DNA of 60,342 nt from contig NZ_JACOII010000061.1 in assembly GCF_016306625.1 (NCBI RefSeq), forward strand, positions 1-60,342, in the 5' to 3' direction. Within the stretch, counting starts at the first letter, position 1. Each line of letters opens with the position of its first letter. The notes beneath the pieces were generated by a model. The model did not search any database. It was given only the letters and a program-made list of their open reading frames with translations, and had not been told where the DNA came from. This DNA comes from Xenorhabdus lircayensis (GTDB lineage Bacteria; Pseudomonadota; Gammaproteobacteria; Enterobacterales; Enterobacteriaceae). This document shows positions 18,795-27,122 of this stretch, piece by piece. A program made the position numbers and the translations under genes.

Positions 18795-18912
18795 ACCGTG
18801 CTTACAGGGAGACATCTTTGAAATACCAAGTATGTAATCTCAGAAAAGGCACGACATTGCTCACATTGCTTCCAGTATTTTATTAGCCGGCTCGGGTGCC
18901 GGCTATTTTTTT
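18795..18912 (+). ncRNA. ryhB: RyhB-family iron-responsive small RNA
   Basis: A small RNA that, when iron is scarce, pairs with mRNAs of iron-using proteins with the help of Hfq and promotes their decay. The core from about 18850 (gcacgacattgctcacattg then cttccagtatt) is nearly identical to the E. coli RyhB core. It is followed by the same kind of terminator (agccggc...gccggct then seven T). Two Fur-box-like palindromes and -35/-10 elements lie directly upstream. The 5' end is estimated; at about 118 bases it is longer than E. coli RyhB (90). It lies between sapA and pspF; in E. coli ryhB is elsewhere (yhhX-yhhY). Identification rests on the unmistakable core plus terminator plus Fur sites. 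Confidence 0.93.
18885..18912. terminator. RyhB terminator, possibly shared with pspF
   Basis: Seven-base-pair GC-rich stem, agccggc (18885-18891) with gccggct (18898-18904), then T x7 (18906-18912). pspF ends at 18940 on the opposite strand and would read through the same hairpin. Confidence 0.85.
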
Positions 18913-18939
18913 ATCTATCTTGTCTGACCCACTTTATGT

Positions 18940-19959
18940 TTAATCACTAATATGGATATTGATATGGTGTTTTTTAATTAATCCACGTAGCTGGTGGTAA
19001 GTCAGATTTAGCTTGTCAGCGGCTTTTTTCTGACTGAATTGACTTTCTGCCAATGCCTGCATGATCAAAAGCCTTTCATTATCATTTTGCCACTGCCTTA
19101 AATCGAGAGGTAATTTGGGAAGGGAATCATTGGGAATTTCACCATCAGTGGATAGTGGAATCGCAGGTTGTGAAGCAAGTAGCTGTGACGATGAAAATGG
19201 ATTGATAATGATAGTATTTAATTCATTTTGATTATTGCCATGTCGATAAATAGAGCGTTCTATCACGTTTTTTAATTCACGAACATTGCCAGGCCAGTGA
19301 TAAGAAAGTAATTGCTGTTTGGCTTCGTCGGTAAAACCGGGGAAAAATGGTAGGTTCAATTCACGGCACATCTGAATCGCAAAATTCTGTGCCAGTAACA
19401 TAATATCCTGTTGCCGTTGACGCAGTGGTGGAATTTGAACCACATCGAATGCAAGTCTATCAAGCAGATCAGCCCTGAATTTCCCACGAGCAGCCATAGC
19501 GGGCAGGTCTTCGTTGGTTGCACAGACCAGACGTACATCTACTTGTAATGACTGATTACCGCCTACGCGTTCCAGATGACCATACTCAATGACCCGCAGT
19601 AATTTTTCCTGTACCTGCATGGGAGCCGTGGCTAATTCGTCAAGAAACAACGTTCCGCCATCTGCCCGTTCAAAGCGTCCTTGATGTTTTGAATTAGCGC
19701 CAGTGAATGCACCCGCTTCGTGACCAAAGAGCTCTGAATCAAGTAGATTTTCATTGAGCGCAGCACAATTCAGGGAAATGAAAGGGCCTTGCCAACGTGG
19801 GGAAAGATAGTGTAAGCGGCGGGCGATAAGTTCCTTGCCCGTTCCTCTTTCTCCGATAACTAAAACGGGTTTATTTAATTTTGCTAGTGCAGAGACTTGT
19901 TCCAAAATTTCAATAAAACAGTTTGCTTCACCTAATAGGTTATCAATGAACTGAGACAT
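18940..19959 (-). CDS. pspF: Psp operon transcriptional activator PspF
   Basis: Sigma-54 enhancer-binding protein that activates pspA; it has no receiver domain and is held inactive by PspA. AAA+ domain with Walker A GERGTGKE (36-43), the sigma-54-contacting GAFTGA loop (83-88) and Walker B GGTLFLDEL. A C-terminal Fis-type helix-turn-helix follows (SQKKAADKLNLTYHQLRGLIKKH). The ATG at 19959 gives the family start (...NLLGEANCF); a TTG at 19974 would add five residues. The linker before the HTH is about 15 residues longer than in E. coli (325). It is divergent from pspA, with the sigma-54 promoter between. Confidence 0.95.
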   Translation of the reverse strand: MSQFIDNLLGEANCFIEILEQVSALAKLNKPVLVIGERGTGKELIARRLHYLSPRWQGPFISLNCAALNENLLDSELFGHEAGAFTGANSKHQGRFERADGGTLFLDELATAPMQVQEKLLRVIEYGHLERVGGNQSLQVDVRLVCATNEDLPAMAARGKFRADLLDRLAFDVVQIPPLRQRQQDIMLLAQNFAIQMCRELNLPFFPGFTDEAKQQLLSYHWPGNVRELKNVIERSIYRHGNNQNELNTIIINPFSSSQLLASQPAIPLSTDGEIPNDSLPKLPLDLRQWQNDNERLLIMQALAESQFSQKKAADKLNLTYHQLRGLIKKHHINIHISD

Positions 19960-20067
19960 GGTGTTTTTCGCCAATAGTTGGTTAATTTAACTACATTAAG
20001 CTATTGGAATAAAAAGTTAAAGAAAGATTATTTAAATTATTTCAATTGGATGAGTAAACTAGAAAAG

Positions 20068-20084
20068 TTGGCATGTATCTTGTA
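20068..20084 (+). promoter_or_regulatory. Sigma-54 promoter of pspA
   Basis: ttggcatgtatcttgta has the conserved GG (20070-20071) and GT (20082-20083) with exactly ten bases between, the -24/-12 layout of sigma-54 promoters, very close to the E. coli pspA promoter. The AT-rich 70 bases upstream would hold the PspF sites and an IHF bend; I could not place those exactly. Confidence 0.85.
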
Positions 20085-20144
20085 TCCGTTTTAACAGTAC
20101 ACAGGCATAACATACATACATTCTAATGAAAGAGGTTTATGACT

Positions 20145-20816
20145 ATGGGTATTTTTTCTCGCTTTGCTGATATCGTTAACGCCAACATTTCTTCTCTGCT
20201 GGAAAAAGCTGAAGATCCACAGAAAATGGTTCGTTTGATGATTCAAGAAATGGAAGACACGCTGGTGGAAATCCGTTCAACCTCAGCCCGCACACTGGCA
20301 GAGAAAAAACAGCTTCTGCGCCGTATCAACATGGGTGAAAGCCAACTCGATGGCTGGCAGGAGAAAGCAGAGTTGGCATTGAGTAAAGGCAAAGAAGATT
20401 TGGCTCGCGCAGCTTTGATTGAAAAACAGAAAGTCAGCAGCCTGGTTGAAACATTGACAAATGAACTGTCTATTTTGGATGAAACCCTTGAGCGCATTAA
20501 AAGTGAAGTGACTGAACTGGAAAACAAATTGACAGAAGCGCGTGCAAGACAACAGTCATTGACTCTGCGCCATCAGGCCGCAGCATCTTCTCGCGAAGTA
20601 CGCCGTCAGCTGGATAGTGGTAAAATAGATGAAGCAATGGCGCGTTTCGAACAGTTTGAGCGCCGGATAGATCATATGGAAGCTGAAGCGGAAGCTGTCG
20701 GACTGGGCAAACAGAAATCACTCGAACAGCAATTTGCAGAATTGAAAGCGGATGATGAAATCAGTGCGCAACTTGCGGCCTTGAAAGCTAAAATGAGTAT
20801 CAAAGATTCACAATGA
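20145..20816 (+). CDS. pspA: Phage shock protein A
   Basis: Peripheral inner-membrane protein of the ESCRT-III/IM30 family that forms oligomers on damaged membranes and inhibits PspF. The product has 223 residues and is almost all coiled coil: N-terminal amphipathic helix [40 protein letters not shown] region, then continuous heptads to the C-terminal [11 protein letters not shown] helix. The ATG at 20145 gives the E. coli-like start at good spacing from agagg; an in-frame ATG at 20139 is too close to it. First gene of pspABC; expressed from the sigma-54 promoter at 20068. Confidence 0.96.
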   Translation: MGIFSRFADIVNANISSLLEKAEDPQKMVRLMIQEMEDTLVEIRSTSARTLAEKKQLLRRINMGESQLDGWQEKAELALSKGKEDLARAALIEKQKVSSLVETLTNELSILDETLERIKSEVTELENKLTEARARQQSLTLRHQAAASSREVRRQLDSGKIDEAMARFEQFERRIDHMEAEAEAVGLGKQKSLEQQFAELKADDEISAQLAALKAKMSIKDSQ

Positions 20817-20886
20817 TGACATATGTCATGCATGATGATAGTCATGTTGATGTTGAACTTATGTCATGCATAACTAAGGAAAGATA

Positions 20887-21114
20887 ATGGGCTATATATT
20901 TCTGGGGATCCCGCTGATCATTTTTGTGCTTTTTGTTTTACCCATTTGGTTGTGGCTGCATTATAGCAACCAGAATGCCAATCGAGGTCAGTTAGGGAAC
21001 AGTGAAATTCAGCGTTTAGAACAATTGACAGAGAATGCCCGGCGTATGCAGGAGCGGATCAAAACGCTGGAAGATATCCTTGATGCAGAGCATCCGAACT
21101 GGAGACAGCCATAA
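20887..21114 (+). CDS. pspB: Phage shock protein B
   Basis: Small inner-membrane protein that with PspC senses membrane stress and recruits PspA. The product has 75 residues: one N-terminal membrane helix (IFLGIPLIIFVLFVLPIWLWLHY) and a cytoplasmic leucine-zipper-like helix (IQRLEQLTENARRMQERIKTLEDIL). It ends DAEHPNWRQ, as is typical. Its stop overlaps the pspC start (TAATG), so translation is coupled. A good aaggaaag site precedes the ATG. Confidence 0.95.
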   Translation: MGYIFLGIPLIIFVLFVLPIWLWLHYSNQNANRGQLGNSEIQRLEQLTENARRMQERIKTLEDILDAEHPNWRQP

Positions 21115-21476
21115 TGTCGAATACATACCGCCGGAAACTTTACCGTCTGCCAGAGCAGGGGATGGTAAAAGGGGTTTGTGCTGGGCTGGCAAACTATTTT
21201 GATGTGCCCGTTCCGCTTATCCGCACCATCACGGTATTATCGCTATTCTTTGGGCTATTTGGCATAACGGTATTGGCTTATATTATCTTGACCTTTGTGA
21301 TGGATCCCGCTCCTGAGGGATATCTGGAAGAGGGAAAAGAGAGGGAGCCATCAGCCAAAAAAATGCTGGATGAAGTAGACTACCAATTGAGAGCAGGCGA
21401 AGCACGCCTGCGTCAGATGGAACGTTATATTACTTCTGAGACTTACAGTGTTCGCAGCCGCTTTCGCCAGCTCTAG
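21114..21476 (+). CDS. pspC: Phage shock protein C
   Basis: Inner-membrane stress sensor that relieves PspA inhibition of PspF together with PspB. The product has 120 residues. The PspC domain is at about 8-70 (KLYRLPEQGMVKGVCAGLANYF, then a membrane segment around SLFFGLFGITVLAYIILTFV) and a C-terminal amphipathic helix contacts PspA. In E. coli pspD follows; here 143 bases without an open frame separate pspC from ycjX, so pspD is absent. Confidence 0.95.
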   Translation: MSNTYRRKLYRLPEQGMVKGVCAGLANYFDVPVPLIRTITVLSLFFGLFGITVLAYIILTFVMDPAPEGYLEEGKEREPSAKKMLDEVDYQLRAGEARLRQMERYITSETYSVRSRFRQL

Positions 21477-21619
21477 ACCGTGAGCAACATTAGGCTATAA
21501 CATAGAAAAATATGGGATCTGGTCAGTAACAGCCGAAATAATGTCAAGTTTTGCGTAGCAATTATGCCGATGTTACTGGCCGGATGAAACGGAGTCACGG
21601 TACCCCATTGAGGAGAAAC

Positions 21620-23017
21620 ATGAAACGATTGCAAAACGAACTGACAGCTCTCGTTAATCGTGGAATGGACCGCCACCTGCGGCTAGCGGTAACAGGATTA
21701 AGTCGCAGTGGAAAAACCGCATTTATTACTTCTTTGGTGAACCAACTACTTCATGTCCACAGTGGAGCTAGGTTGCCACTGTTTTCTGCTGTGCGTGATG
21801 GGCGCTTGCTGGGTGTGAAGCGCGTACCACAACGAGATTTTGGTATTCCCCGCTTTGCCTATGATGAAAACATTGCATCATTACACGACACCCCACCTTA
21901 TTGGCCAATACCAACACGTGGAGTGAGTGAAATTCGTTTGGCTCTGCGTTATCGTTCTGAAGGCTCCCTATTCCGTTACCTCAAAGAAATTTCCACTCTT
22001 TATCTGGAAATCGTCGATTATCCAGGAGAATGGTTATTGGATTTATCCATGCTGGAACAAAGTTATTTGGCGTGGTCACGGCATATGAATGGGTTGCTGA
22101 AAGGCGAAAGAGTGAATTGGGCCAAACCGTGGTTGGAATTATGCAAACAATGTGATCCATTGGCTCCTGCTGATGAAAATTTGCTTGCCAGAATCGCTCA
22201 GGCTTATACCGATTACTTACATCAATGCAAACAGCAGGGGTTGCATTTTATTCAACCTGGACGCTTTATATTGCCGGGGGATTTAGCGGGAGCGCCGGCA
22301 CTGCAATTTTTTCCATGGCCGGATATTGACAGAATCGGGGAGCTTCAATTAGCAAAAGCGGATAAATATACCAATATTGGTATGCTGCGGGAGCGTTTTG
22401 CTTATTACTGTGATCACATCGTCAAAGGCTTCTATAAAGAGCATTTTCTCCGTTTTGATCGGCAAATTGTTCTGGTGGATTGCTTGCAGCCATTAAACAG
22501 TGGCCCGCAGGCATTTAACGATATGCGACTCGCATTGACGCAGCTTATGCAGAGTTTCCATTACGGTAAGCGAACCCTTTTTCGACGTTTATTTTCGCCC
22601 TGCATTGATAAATTGATGTTTGCTGCCAGCAAAGCTGATCATATTACGGCAGATCAGCATGCCAGCCTTGTCTCTCTTTTACAGCAATTGGTTCAGGAGG
22701 CTTGGCAAAACGCGGCATTTGAAGGGATCAGCATGGATTGTGTGGGTCTAGCATCCGTTCAGGCAACAGAAAGTGGTCTTGTGATCCATGATGGTGAAAA
22801 AATCCCTGCCATTAAGGGTAATCGCTTGTCAGATGATAAATTACTGACGTTTTTTCCGGGAGAAGTACCGCAGCGTTTGCCGAATAGTGAATTCTGGCAA
22901 AAACAAGGGTTTCATTTCGAATCATTCCGGCCAAGACAAGCCAATGTTGACACACCGTTACCCCATATTCGCATGGATAGTGCGATGGAATTTTTACTGG
23001 GAGACAAATTAACATGA
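21620..23017 (+). CDS. ycjX: Conserved P-loop protein YcjX
   Basis: Conserved DUF463 protein with a P-loop; found beside psp genes in many proteobacteria and proposed to take part in the envelope-stress response, though its biochemical function is unsettled. It has 465 residues, the E. coli length, with Walker A GLSRSGKT at 26-33, [41 protein letters not shown] and the AASKADH motif. The ATG at 21620 follows aggagaaac; the frame extends 23 codons further upstream without family match. It overlaps ycjF by four bases. Confidence 0.94.
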   Translation: MKRLQNELTALVNRGMDRHLRLAVTGLSRSGKTAFITSLVNQLLHVHSGARLPLFSAVRDGRLLGVKRVPQRDFGIPRFAYDENIASLHDTPPYWPIPTRGVSEIRLALRYRSEGSLFRYLKEISTLYLEIVDYPGEWLLDLSMLEQSYLAWSRHMNGLLKGERVNWAKPWLELCKQCDPLAPADENLLARIAQAYTDYLHQCKQQGLHFIQPGRFILPGDLAGAPALQFFPWPDIDRIGELQLAKADKYTNIGMLRERFAYYCDHIVKGFYKEHFLRFDRQIVLVDCLQPLNSGPQAFNDMRLALTQLMQSFHYGKRTLFRRLFSPCIDKLMFAASKADHITADQHASLVSLLQQLVQEAWQNAAFEGISMDCVGLASVQATESGLVIHDGEKIPAIKGNRLSDDKLLTFFPGEVPQRLPNSEFWQKQGFHFESFRPRQANVDTPLPHIRMDSAMEFLLGDKLT

Positions 23018-24102
23018 CCGATCCCTTGAAACCGAGAATTGATTTTGACGACTTTGTGCAAACATCACCAGGGCCGTCACTGAAATTAAAAAAAGAATTC
23101 AATGATCAGGAAAAGGAGTTCTATCCAGCCATGCCAGAGCTGGAAGCAGAGGAGCAGGAAGGCGAATTGGAAGGAGCAGTGAATGCAGCACTGAAACCGA
23201 AGCGTAGCTTTTGGCGAAAAGTTTTTTCCAGCGCAGTGTTGTTGTTAGGCGTCAGTGTCATTGCACAATTCCTTCAGTGGATATACCAATCATGGCAGCA
23301 GCACGATTGGATTGCACTGGGAGTCGCCGCGGCAGGTAGCATGATTGTTTTTGCGGGAATAGGCACTGTGATAAGGGAATGGCGACGGCTCTACCATTTA
23401 CGCCAGCGCACAGAAGAGCGAGATACCGCGAAAACCCTACTGCAAAGTCATGGTATTGGCAAGGGGCGTCAATTTTGCGAAAAATTAACGAAACAGGCTG
23501 GAATTGGACAGCAGCATCCGGCGTTGCAGCGCTGGCAGGCGGCAGTGCATGAAACTCACAATGATCGTGAAATCGTCATGTTATACAGCAAACTGGTTCA
23601 GCCTGTTCTGGACGCGCTGGCCAAGAAAGAGATCAGTCGTTCTGCTGCCGAATCTGCCTTAATGATAGCTGTTAGTCCGTTGGCTATAGTGGATATGGCC
23701 TTTATTGCGTGGCGGAATATTCGCCTGATTAATCGTATTGCGGCACTTTATGGAATCGAATTAGGCTATTTCAGCCGCATTCGCCTGTTTCGGTTAGTAT
23801 TGCTGAATATTGCTTTTGCGGGAGCGTCAGAGTTAGTGAGAGAAGTTGGTATGGACTGGTTGTCACAGGACATTGCGGCTCGTCTTTCAGCGCGTGCAGC
23901 ACAAGGGATCGGCGCGGGGCTGCTTACGGCACGTTTGGGCATCAAGGCAATGGAATTATGTCGTCCTTTGCCGTGGATTGATGGAGATAGGCCAAAATTA
24001 GGGGATTTTCGTAACCAATTGCTCACTCAGCTCAAAAGTACGTTACCGATGAAAAGCAAAAGCACAGCCAAAGATACAGATGACAAAACAGTAGCCAAAT
24101 AG
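23014..24102 (+). CDS. ycjF: Inner-membrane protein YcjF (DUF697)
   Basis: Partner of YcjX in the psp neighbourhood; DUF697 membrane protein of unknown biochemical role. It has 362 residues (E. coli 353). It has a charged N-terminal region (about 1-65), two membrane segments (about 69-90 and 100-120), a helical domain with further hydrophobic segments (about 200-300), and a lysine-rich C-terminus. Translation is probably coupled to ycjX through the ATGA overlap. Confidence 0.93.
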   Translation: MTDPLKPRIDFDDFVQTSPGPSLKLKKEFNDQEKEFYPAMPELEAEEQEGELEGAVNAALKPKRSFWRKVFSSAVLLLGVSVIAQFLQWIYQSWQQHDWIALGVAAAGSMIVFAGIGTVIREWRRLYHLRQRTEERDTAKTLLQSHGIGKGRQFCEKLTKQAGIGQQHPALQRWQAAVHETHNDREIVMLYSKLVQPVLDALAKKEISRSAAESALMIAVSPLAIVDMAFIAWRNIRLINRIAALYGIELGYFSRIRLFRLVLLNIAFAGASELVREVGMDWLSQDIAARLSARAAQGIGAGLLTARLGIKAMELCRPLPWIDGDRPKLGDFRNQLLTQLKSTLPMKSKSTAKDTDDKTVAK

Positions 24103-24230
24103 TGGTTACTGTCATTCCAAATTGACATCTTGCTTTATCGTAAACTTTTGCTGACAAGGGCTTCATCTATTGGACAGTAACAGGTAACATTTCAGACGGT
24201 TATGAACATCGTGTAAATAAGGTCAGAATA

Positions 24231-25808
24231 ATGCGATTGGAAGTTACTTGTCAGGATCGAATTGGGTTAACCCGCGAATTACTTGATTTACTGGTTTTAC
24301 GAAATATTGACCTGAAAGGAATTGAGATTTCTCCTGCACGTCGTATTTACCTTAATTTTACTCAAATTGATTTCAATACTTTTCGTTTATTGATGGCGGA
24401 AATTCGCCGTATCAACGGTGTGATTGATGTCAGGACGGTAGCCTTCATGCCGTCAGAGAAAGAGCACAGGGCAATGTGGACACTGCTGGAATCGGTTCCT
24501 GAACCTATCTTCTCTATTGATATGAAAGGTAATATCGAACTGGCTAATCCCGCCTCTTTGGCACTGTTTGGCCTCAGTAAAGAAAAGATCAGCCAAAAAA
24601 ACATCAGCTATCTGATTAACAATCACAACTTCCTCCGCTGGCTTGAAAGCGAGCATCATCAGCCACATTCAGCACGTTTATCCATCAAAGGGCAGGATTA
24701 TGAGATGGATATTATTCCTATGCAGTTAACGGATGAAAATCAGGTCGTTAGATGTGTAGGCGCCGTGATTATGCTGCGTTCTGCGGTACATGTTGAGTCG
24801 CCACTCAAAAAATTAACCGTAAATGATGATGGCGCCTTTGAACAAATCATAGCAGTCAGTCCTAAAATGGTTCATGTTGTTGAGCAGGCGCGTAAAATGG
24901 CGATGCTTGATGCACCTTTACTGCTTATCGGCGAGACAGGAACAGGAAAAGATGAATTTGCTAAAGCCTGCCATCTGCGAAGTGCGAGGGTAAAACAGCC
25001 TTTTCTGGGGCTAAATTGTGCTTCTATGCCGGATGATGTTGTAGAAAGTGAGTTATTTGGCTATGCGGCAGGAGCCTATCCGAATACGCCGGAATGCAAA
25101 AAAGGGTTCTTTGAACAGGCTAATGGTGGTACGGTTTTATTGGATGAAATCGGTGAAATGTCGCCACAGATGCAGATCAAATTGCTTCGCTTCTTGAATG
25201 ATGGAACATTCCGTCGAGTTGGTGAAGACAATGAAGTTAAGGTTAATGTCCGGATTATCTGTGCCACTCAGAAGAACTTGATTGAGTTGGTACAAAAAGG
25301 GGAGTTCCGAGAAGATCTTTATTACCGGCTGAATGTTTTAACCATTACATTGCCTCCTTTACGGGAGCGTCAGGCGGACATCCTGCCGTTGACAGATTAC
25401 TTTGTGGCGCGTTTTGCAGAAGAACAAGGTTTGGAAAAACCTAAATTTTCTTATGATCTGGCGCAATTTTTGTGTGGTTATCATTGGCCGGGGAATGTCA
25501 GACAACTGCGGAATGCCATCTACCATGCATTAACTCAGCTTGAGAGTAACAAATTATGTCCACAGGATATTCAGTTACCTGAATTAGAGACAGAAATGGC
25601 ATTTAATGAAGATATTCTGGTGGGTTCTTTGGATGAAATCAGCAAACGCTTCGAACGTTCGGTATTGACGCGTCTTTATCGCCATTATCCCAGCACGCGT
25701 AAACTGGCCAAACGACTTGGTGTTTCTCATACAGCAATTGCTAATAAATTACGTGAATATGGCTTAAGTGGTAAAAAACACGTAGCTGAACATGAAGATA
25801 ATGAATAA
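24231..25808 (+). CDS. tyrR: Transcriptional regulator TyrR
   Basis: Aromatic-amino-acid-responsive regulator of aromatic synthesis and transport; in Photorhabdus it also affects stilbene synthesis (literature knowledge). The product has 525 residues (E. coli 513): ACT domain (1-70), PAS domain (about 80-185), AAA+ domain with Walker A GETGTGKD (234-241), and a Fis-like HTH at the C-terminus (STRKLAKRLGVSHTAIANKLREYGL). Where sigma-54 activators have GAFTGA, this protein reads GAYPNT (281-286) within about eight residues that E. coli TyrR lacks. The start follows an aaggtcag site. A shared terminator separates it from the type VI locus. Confidence 0.96.
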   Translation: MRLEVTCQDRIGLTRELLDLLVLRNIDLKGIEISPARRIYLNFTQIDFNTFRLLMAEIRRINGVIDVRTVAFMPSEKEHRAMWTLLESVPEPIFSIDMKGNIELANPASLALFGLSKEKISQKNISYLINNHNFLRWLESEHHQPHSARLSIKGQDYEMDIIPMQLTDENQVVRCVGAVIMLRSAVHVESPLKKLTVNDDGAFEQIIAVSPKMVHVVEQARKMAMLDAPLLLIGETGTGKDEFAKACHLRSARVKQPFLGLNCASMPDDVVESELFGYAAGAYPNTPECKKGFFEQANGGTVLLDEIGEMSPQMQIKLLRFLNDGTFRRVGEDNEVKVNVRIICATQKNLIELVQKGEFREDLYYRLNVLTITLPPLRERQADILPLTDYFVARFAEEQGLEKPKFSYDLAQFLCGYHWPGNVRQLRNAIYHALTQLESNKLCPQDIQLPELETEMAFNEDILVGSLDEISKRFERSVLTRLYRHYPSTRKLAKRLGVSHTAIANKLREYGLSGKKHVAEHEDNE

Positions 25809-25834
25809 TTAATGAAGCATTATGTGTTTTAAAT

Positions 25835-25863
25835 ATTCAGCCAGAGATAATCTCTGGCTGAAT
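25835..25863. terminator. Bidirectional terminator between tyrR and the T6SS locus
   Basis: Perfect 13-base-pair stem, attcagccagaga (25835-25847) with tctctggctgaat (25851-25863), and a three-base loop. It lies between convergent tyrR and the last T6SS gene and should stop both. Confidence 0.8.
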
Positions 25864-25872
25864 TATCGAATG

Positions 25873-26178
25873 TCATTTTATCTTATCATCAAAGAAATCT
25901 TCTCTCATGTTATAATTTTCTAACACTGATCTGATGATTTCCTGACGTTTTATTTCTATCGAATTACTGTAAGTTTTTTGATTTTCCCCGGTGATTTTAT
26001 ATCTATCAAAACGTTGTCTCAATACCTCATTTTTCTTATTAATTAGAGTAGCTGGACTTATTTCCCATTTTAATAAAAATGTATTTAACCGACTTTCTGC
26101 TTGTACATGTTTCACGTCCGCCTGATTTTCTATAAAAAGATTAGACAATTTTTCATAAAGTTGTTCTTCAGTATACAT
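25873..26178 (-). CDS. Hypothetical protein at the end of the T6SS operon
   Basis: A 101-residue, highly charged, helical protein with no signal peptide, membrane segment or recognised domain (TEEQLYEKLSNLFIENQ near the N-terminus; RQEIIRSVLENYNMREDFF at the end). Its start overlaps the stop of the kinase gene by 11 bases, so it is translated in coupling with it and belongs to the operon. Possible roles are a kinase partner, an immunity protein or a T6SS accessory; none can be supported from sequence. It is AT-richer than the tss genes. Confidence 0.65.
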   Translation of the reverse strand: MYTEEQLYEKLSNLFIENQADVKHVQAESRLNTFLLKWEISPATLINKKNEVLRQRFDRYKITGENQKTYSNSIEIKRQEIIRSVLENYNMREDFFDDKIK

Positions 26179-27109
26179 AGGATTTATCTTTTGTGATGAC
26201 TGATAATTCTATCGACGTCACCAATTCTGAAGTGGTCATTGGGCGTTCTGAAGGTCGGATGGACAAAGTACGGTCAATGGCATGCAGAAATGGGAATGCG
26301 TAGCCCGCAGGGCTACGTTTGACCAAAGGCTGATAGTTATCTTCAATATTACGCACAATACTAACTGGTGGGGGAGTGCCTATGATCAAGGTATGGAGTG
26401 TTGCGCCTATCGCATAGATGTCTGTCCAGGGGCCTTGCTGTCTTTCTTCATTGGCAGTGTATTGTTCTACAGGCGTAAAACCTGGTCTTATAGTGATTTC
26501 AAATTCATCAGACAATTGCTCCGTTATTTTCCTTGTTGAACCTAAATCAAGCAGGACGGGGGCTCCATCTTCCTGAATCAGGATATTATCCAAACAAATA
26601 TCACAGTGTAGATAACCCGTTTTATGGAGCGTATTGATTGCATCAAGCAACGGATACAAGATCTTGCTGATCCAGCACTGATTGATGATTTCCGGTTGTG
26701 TTGCCTGCAATGTTTTTAACGTTATTCCATTGTAAAACGGCGTCGCAATATAAGCGGTATGGTTTTTTTGCCAGAAACGAAGAAAAAGTGGCAGGCATGG
26801 ATGATTGAAACAACTCATAAAATGGGCTTCACGCATAAAACTTGTTAGCCCAGTTTGAAACCTTTTTTGAAGATTTCCCCTATGCAGTTTTAGTTCCAAG
26901 TTTTGGCTGCGTGTCACTAAGGAAGAAGGCATATATTCTTTGATAGCAATCGTACGTTTCAACCGATGATCCCAGGCACGGTATACAATACCGAATCCTC
27001 CTTTGCCAATGACTTTTTCGATTTCAAACTCATTAAAACAGTATCCAATAGGCAATGCGTAGGAGAGACAATGATTGTCATTGGCAGGGTTATTACTAGA
27101 ATTTAGCAT
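26168..27109 (-). CDS. ppkA: T6SS-associated Ser/Thr protein kinase (PpkA-like, kinase domain only)
   Basis: Eukaryote-like Ser/Thr kinase of the type that phosphorylates the FHA protein (Fha) to trigger T6SS assembly. The product has 313 residues, essentially only the kinase domain: glycine loop GKGGFG (35-40), Lys57 (AIKEY), catalytic loop HCD..CLDN (168-175), DLG (188-190) and TPVEQY. Lys, Asp and Asn of catalysis are present, but HRD reads HCD and DFG reads DLG. There is no membrane segment or periplasmic sensor, unlike the 1032-residue P. aeruginosa PpkA. The ATG at 27109 lies just after clpV; the frame extends 28 codons into clpV, which is not family-like. No PppA phosphatase gene is in the locus. 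Confidence 0.88.
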   Translation of the reverse strand: MLNSSNNPANDNHCLSYALPIGYCFNEFEIEKVIGKGGFGIVYRAWDHRLKRTIAIKEYMPSSLVTRSQNLELKLHRGNLQKRFQTGLTSFMREAHFMSCFNHPCLPLFLRFWQKNHTAYIATPFYNGITLKTLQATQPEIINQCWISKILYPLLDAINTLHKTGYLHCDICLDNILIQEDGAPVLLDLGSTRKITEQLSDEFEITIRPGFTPVEQYTANEERQQGPWTDIYAIGATLHTLIIGTPPPVSIVRNIEDNYQPLVKRSPAGYAFPFLHAIDRTLSIRPSERPMTTSELVTSIELSVITKDKSYVY

Positions 27110-27122
27110 GATATATAATCTC

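Noticed and set aside
24103-24230. Possible TyrR box upstream of tyrR
   Set aside because: Only single halves (gtaaac, tgtaaat) occur, not the TGTAAA-N6-TTTACA pair.
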